Shown here piece by piece: positions 6,119-7,056 of a stretch of DNA of 7,056 nucleotides. The position numbers and the translations under genes are program-made. Origin of the DNA: a bacterium HR36 (GTDB taxonomy: Bacteria > Planctomycetota > Planctomycetia > Gemmatales > HRBIN36); the NCBI GenBank assembly GCA_002898995.1, contig BEIM01000181.1:1-7056 (forward strand), written 5' to 3'. Each line of letters opens with the position of its first letter. Positions within the stretch are counted from its first letter, which is position 1. The notes under the pieces were generated by a model. That model made no database searches. It was given only the letters and a program-made list of their open reading frames with translations, and had not been told where the DNA came from.

Positions 6119-7055
6119 TGACCAGCATGAGCAGGCCGATTCCGCCCGCCGCCCACAGCCACCACGACCAGCGTTTCGCTGTCGTCTCCGGCGGCGCTGC
6201 CAGCCCATGCTCCTGCATGAACCGTCGCACCGCCTGCGCCTCCTCTATCGGCTCCCCGACGATGTACGTCTGCTTGCGTATATAGTCCCGCACCAATGTC
6301 CCCTTCGGAAACTCCGGCCGGAATACTTCATCGGGAATCCGCTGGTTGATGCGAACTTGCGAGTATTCTCTGCGACTGCCGATGACCGGGCCCCGGAGCT
6401 GAGGAGCCGAGAATCGAACGCTTATCTTCGGGAACCAGAAGTCATCCTGTTGTTCCAGGGCATAAACGATCCGTGGGCCCCAGAGCCTCCCAGATTCGAG
6501 ATAGTCAACTTGCTCAAGTATTAGACCGCCGCGATTGACGTCGCAAGTAGTCACCACAATGCGCTCATAGGTGCGCCCGCTACTTCCGGTGTAGGTGTCT
6601 TTCCAGCGAATAGTCCAGACTCCCGGGGCAGACTCTTCGATACCTAGCAGTTCACCCGTATCACTCTTGTCACGTATCCACTGGCTCAGTGGCTTGCCCT
6701 TGCCCGAAGTGGTACTGACTTGATTAGGCGGAAAACTAAACGCCGTATTGTCCAACCAACTTCCAGGTTCGTAATTGTGGCTTATGCAACCAAGCAGGCT
6801 CCATGTGCTAACAGGCGGAGCGTTCTGAGCAACGGCGGTACGGGGGTCCATGCACCGCAGAGCCCGGTATTCCTTGCCATCGAATGCGATAAAGCCGCAT
6901 CGCTCGATTGGCCGTTTGTCCTCGGGTCTGCGCGAGGGAGTAAAATCACGCCAATGAATAACGTACAGTTGGCGCTCGTAATCAACGGCGACTTCTTCGT
7001 ACTGGTAGTCGTCCGCCGACTTAGGTCGCGCACTAAGCGGGTCTGAAGGATCTTC
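6048..7055 (-). CDS. C-terminal part of an exported, membrane-anchored protein (start off window)
   Basis: The frame is open from the right window edge through 335 residues to a TAG at 6050-6048, so the start lies beyond 7056. An internal ATG at 6851 is not the likely start, because the preceding 68 codons read as good protein (YEEVAVDYERQLYVIHW, ERCGFIAFDGKEYRALRC). The body is rich in beta-strand patterns (WTIRWKDTY, FWFPKISVRFSA) and contains INQRIPDEVFRPEFPKGTLV, then YIVG. This resembles LolA-like or lipoprotein-carrier-fold proteins of planctomycetes, from memory only. Residues about 298-318 (WWLWAAGGIG onward, ending LLAW) form a single transmembrane helix followed by WRWRF. The basic tail implies an extracytoplasmic body and a cytoplasmic C-terminus. 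The final residues GVPSGSRANRLTC are encoded by a tandem repeat unit and are probably not the ancestral end. The function is unknown. Confidence 0.85.
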   Translation of the reverse strand, partial: EDPSDPLSARPKSADDYQYEEVAVDYERQLYVIHWRDFTPSRRPEDKRPIERCGFIAFDGKEYRALRCMDPRTAVAQNAPPVSTWSLLGCISHNYEPGSWLDNTAFSFPPNQVSTTSGKGKPLSQWIRDKSDTGELLGIEESAPGVWTIRWKDTYTGSSGRTYERIVVTTCDVNRGGLILEQVDYLESGRLWGPRIVYALEQQDDFWFPKISVRFSAPQLRGPVIGSRREYSQVRINQRIPDEVFRPEFPKGTLVRDYIRKQTYIVGEPIEEAQAVRRFMQEHGLAAPPETTAKRWSWWLWAAGGIGLLMLVIALLAWRWRFGVPSGSRANRLTC

Positions 7056-7056
7056 A

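Noticed and set aside
6782..7033. Minus-strand frame at the right edge
   Set aside because: It overlaps, in another frame, the long open frame that continues to the window edge and reads as proper protein.

Overview
This 7,056-base window looks bacterial. It is accessory or decaying sequence rather than a compact operon. The best taxonomic hint is a Planctomycetota-like affiliation. It rests on the wording of the nucleoside hydrolase (the DPPRWPR block after NVQ, AEFHFYCDPEAA, ETRGELTRG) and on a right-edge exported protein that ends in a membrane anchor and carries a PDEVFRPEFPKGT-type motif. This assignment comes from memory of such proteins and was not confirmed by a search. Every confidently coding gene lies on the minus strand. 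The only plus-strand coding trace is a degraded transposase.

Layout from left to right. Positions 1-422 hold no convincing gene. Positions 423-2021 (minus) encode a 532-residue secreted protein of unknown function, with a clear ribosome binding site and a possible promoter. Positions 2133-3056 are a shrunken insertion sequence. It has matching terminal inverted repeats that start TGACTTATCCCCAC, and it keeps only the C-terminal part of an IS4-type transposase. That part carries a frameshift and lacks the expected catalytic glutamate. Positions 3057-3363 are empty. Positions 3364-4293 (minus) encode a full-length inosine/uridine-preferring nucleoside hydrolase family protein with two altered residues in its N-terminal metal-binding motif. 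Positions 4294-5017 have no recognisable gene but contain an exact 21-base direct repeat. Positions 5018-5926 (minus) look like one exported-protein gene broken by a stop codon and two compensating frameshifts. Positions 5945-6092, extending to about 6118, are a tandem array with a 74-base period. It forms the 3' end of the next gene. Positions 6048-7055 (minus) are the C-terminal 335 codons of an exported, membrane-anchored protein whose start lies beyond the right edge.

The genes do not form an obvious pathway. The right-hand pair (6048-7055 and 5018-5926) may once have been neighbours in one transcript. The tandem repeat between them is not a multiple of three, so each copy re-reads the same membrane-helix coding sequence in a different frame. 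I see no CRISPR array, tRNA, rRNA or defence system. The most unusual items are the frame-changing 74-base repeat, the broken gene beside it, the shrunken insertion sequence, and the altered active site of the nucleoside hydrolase.
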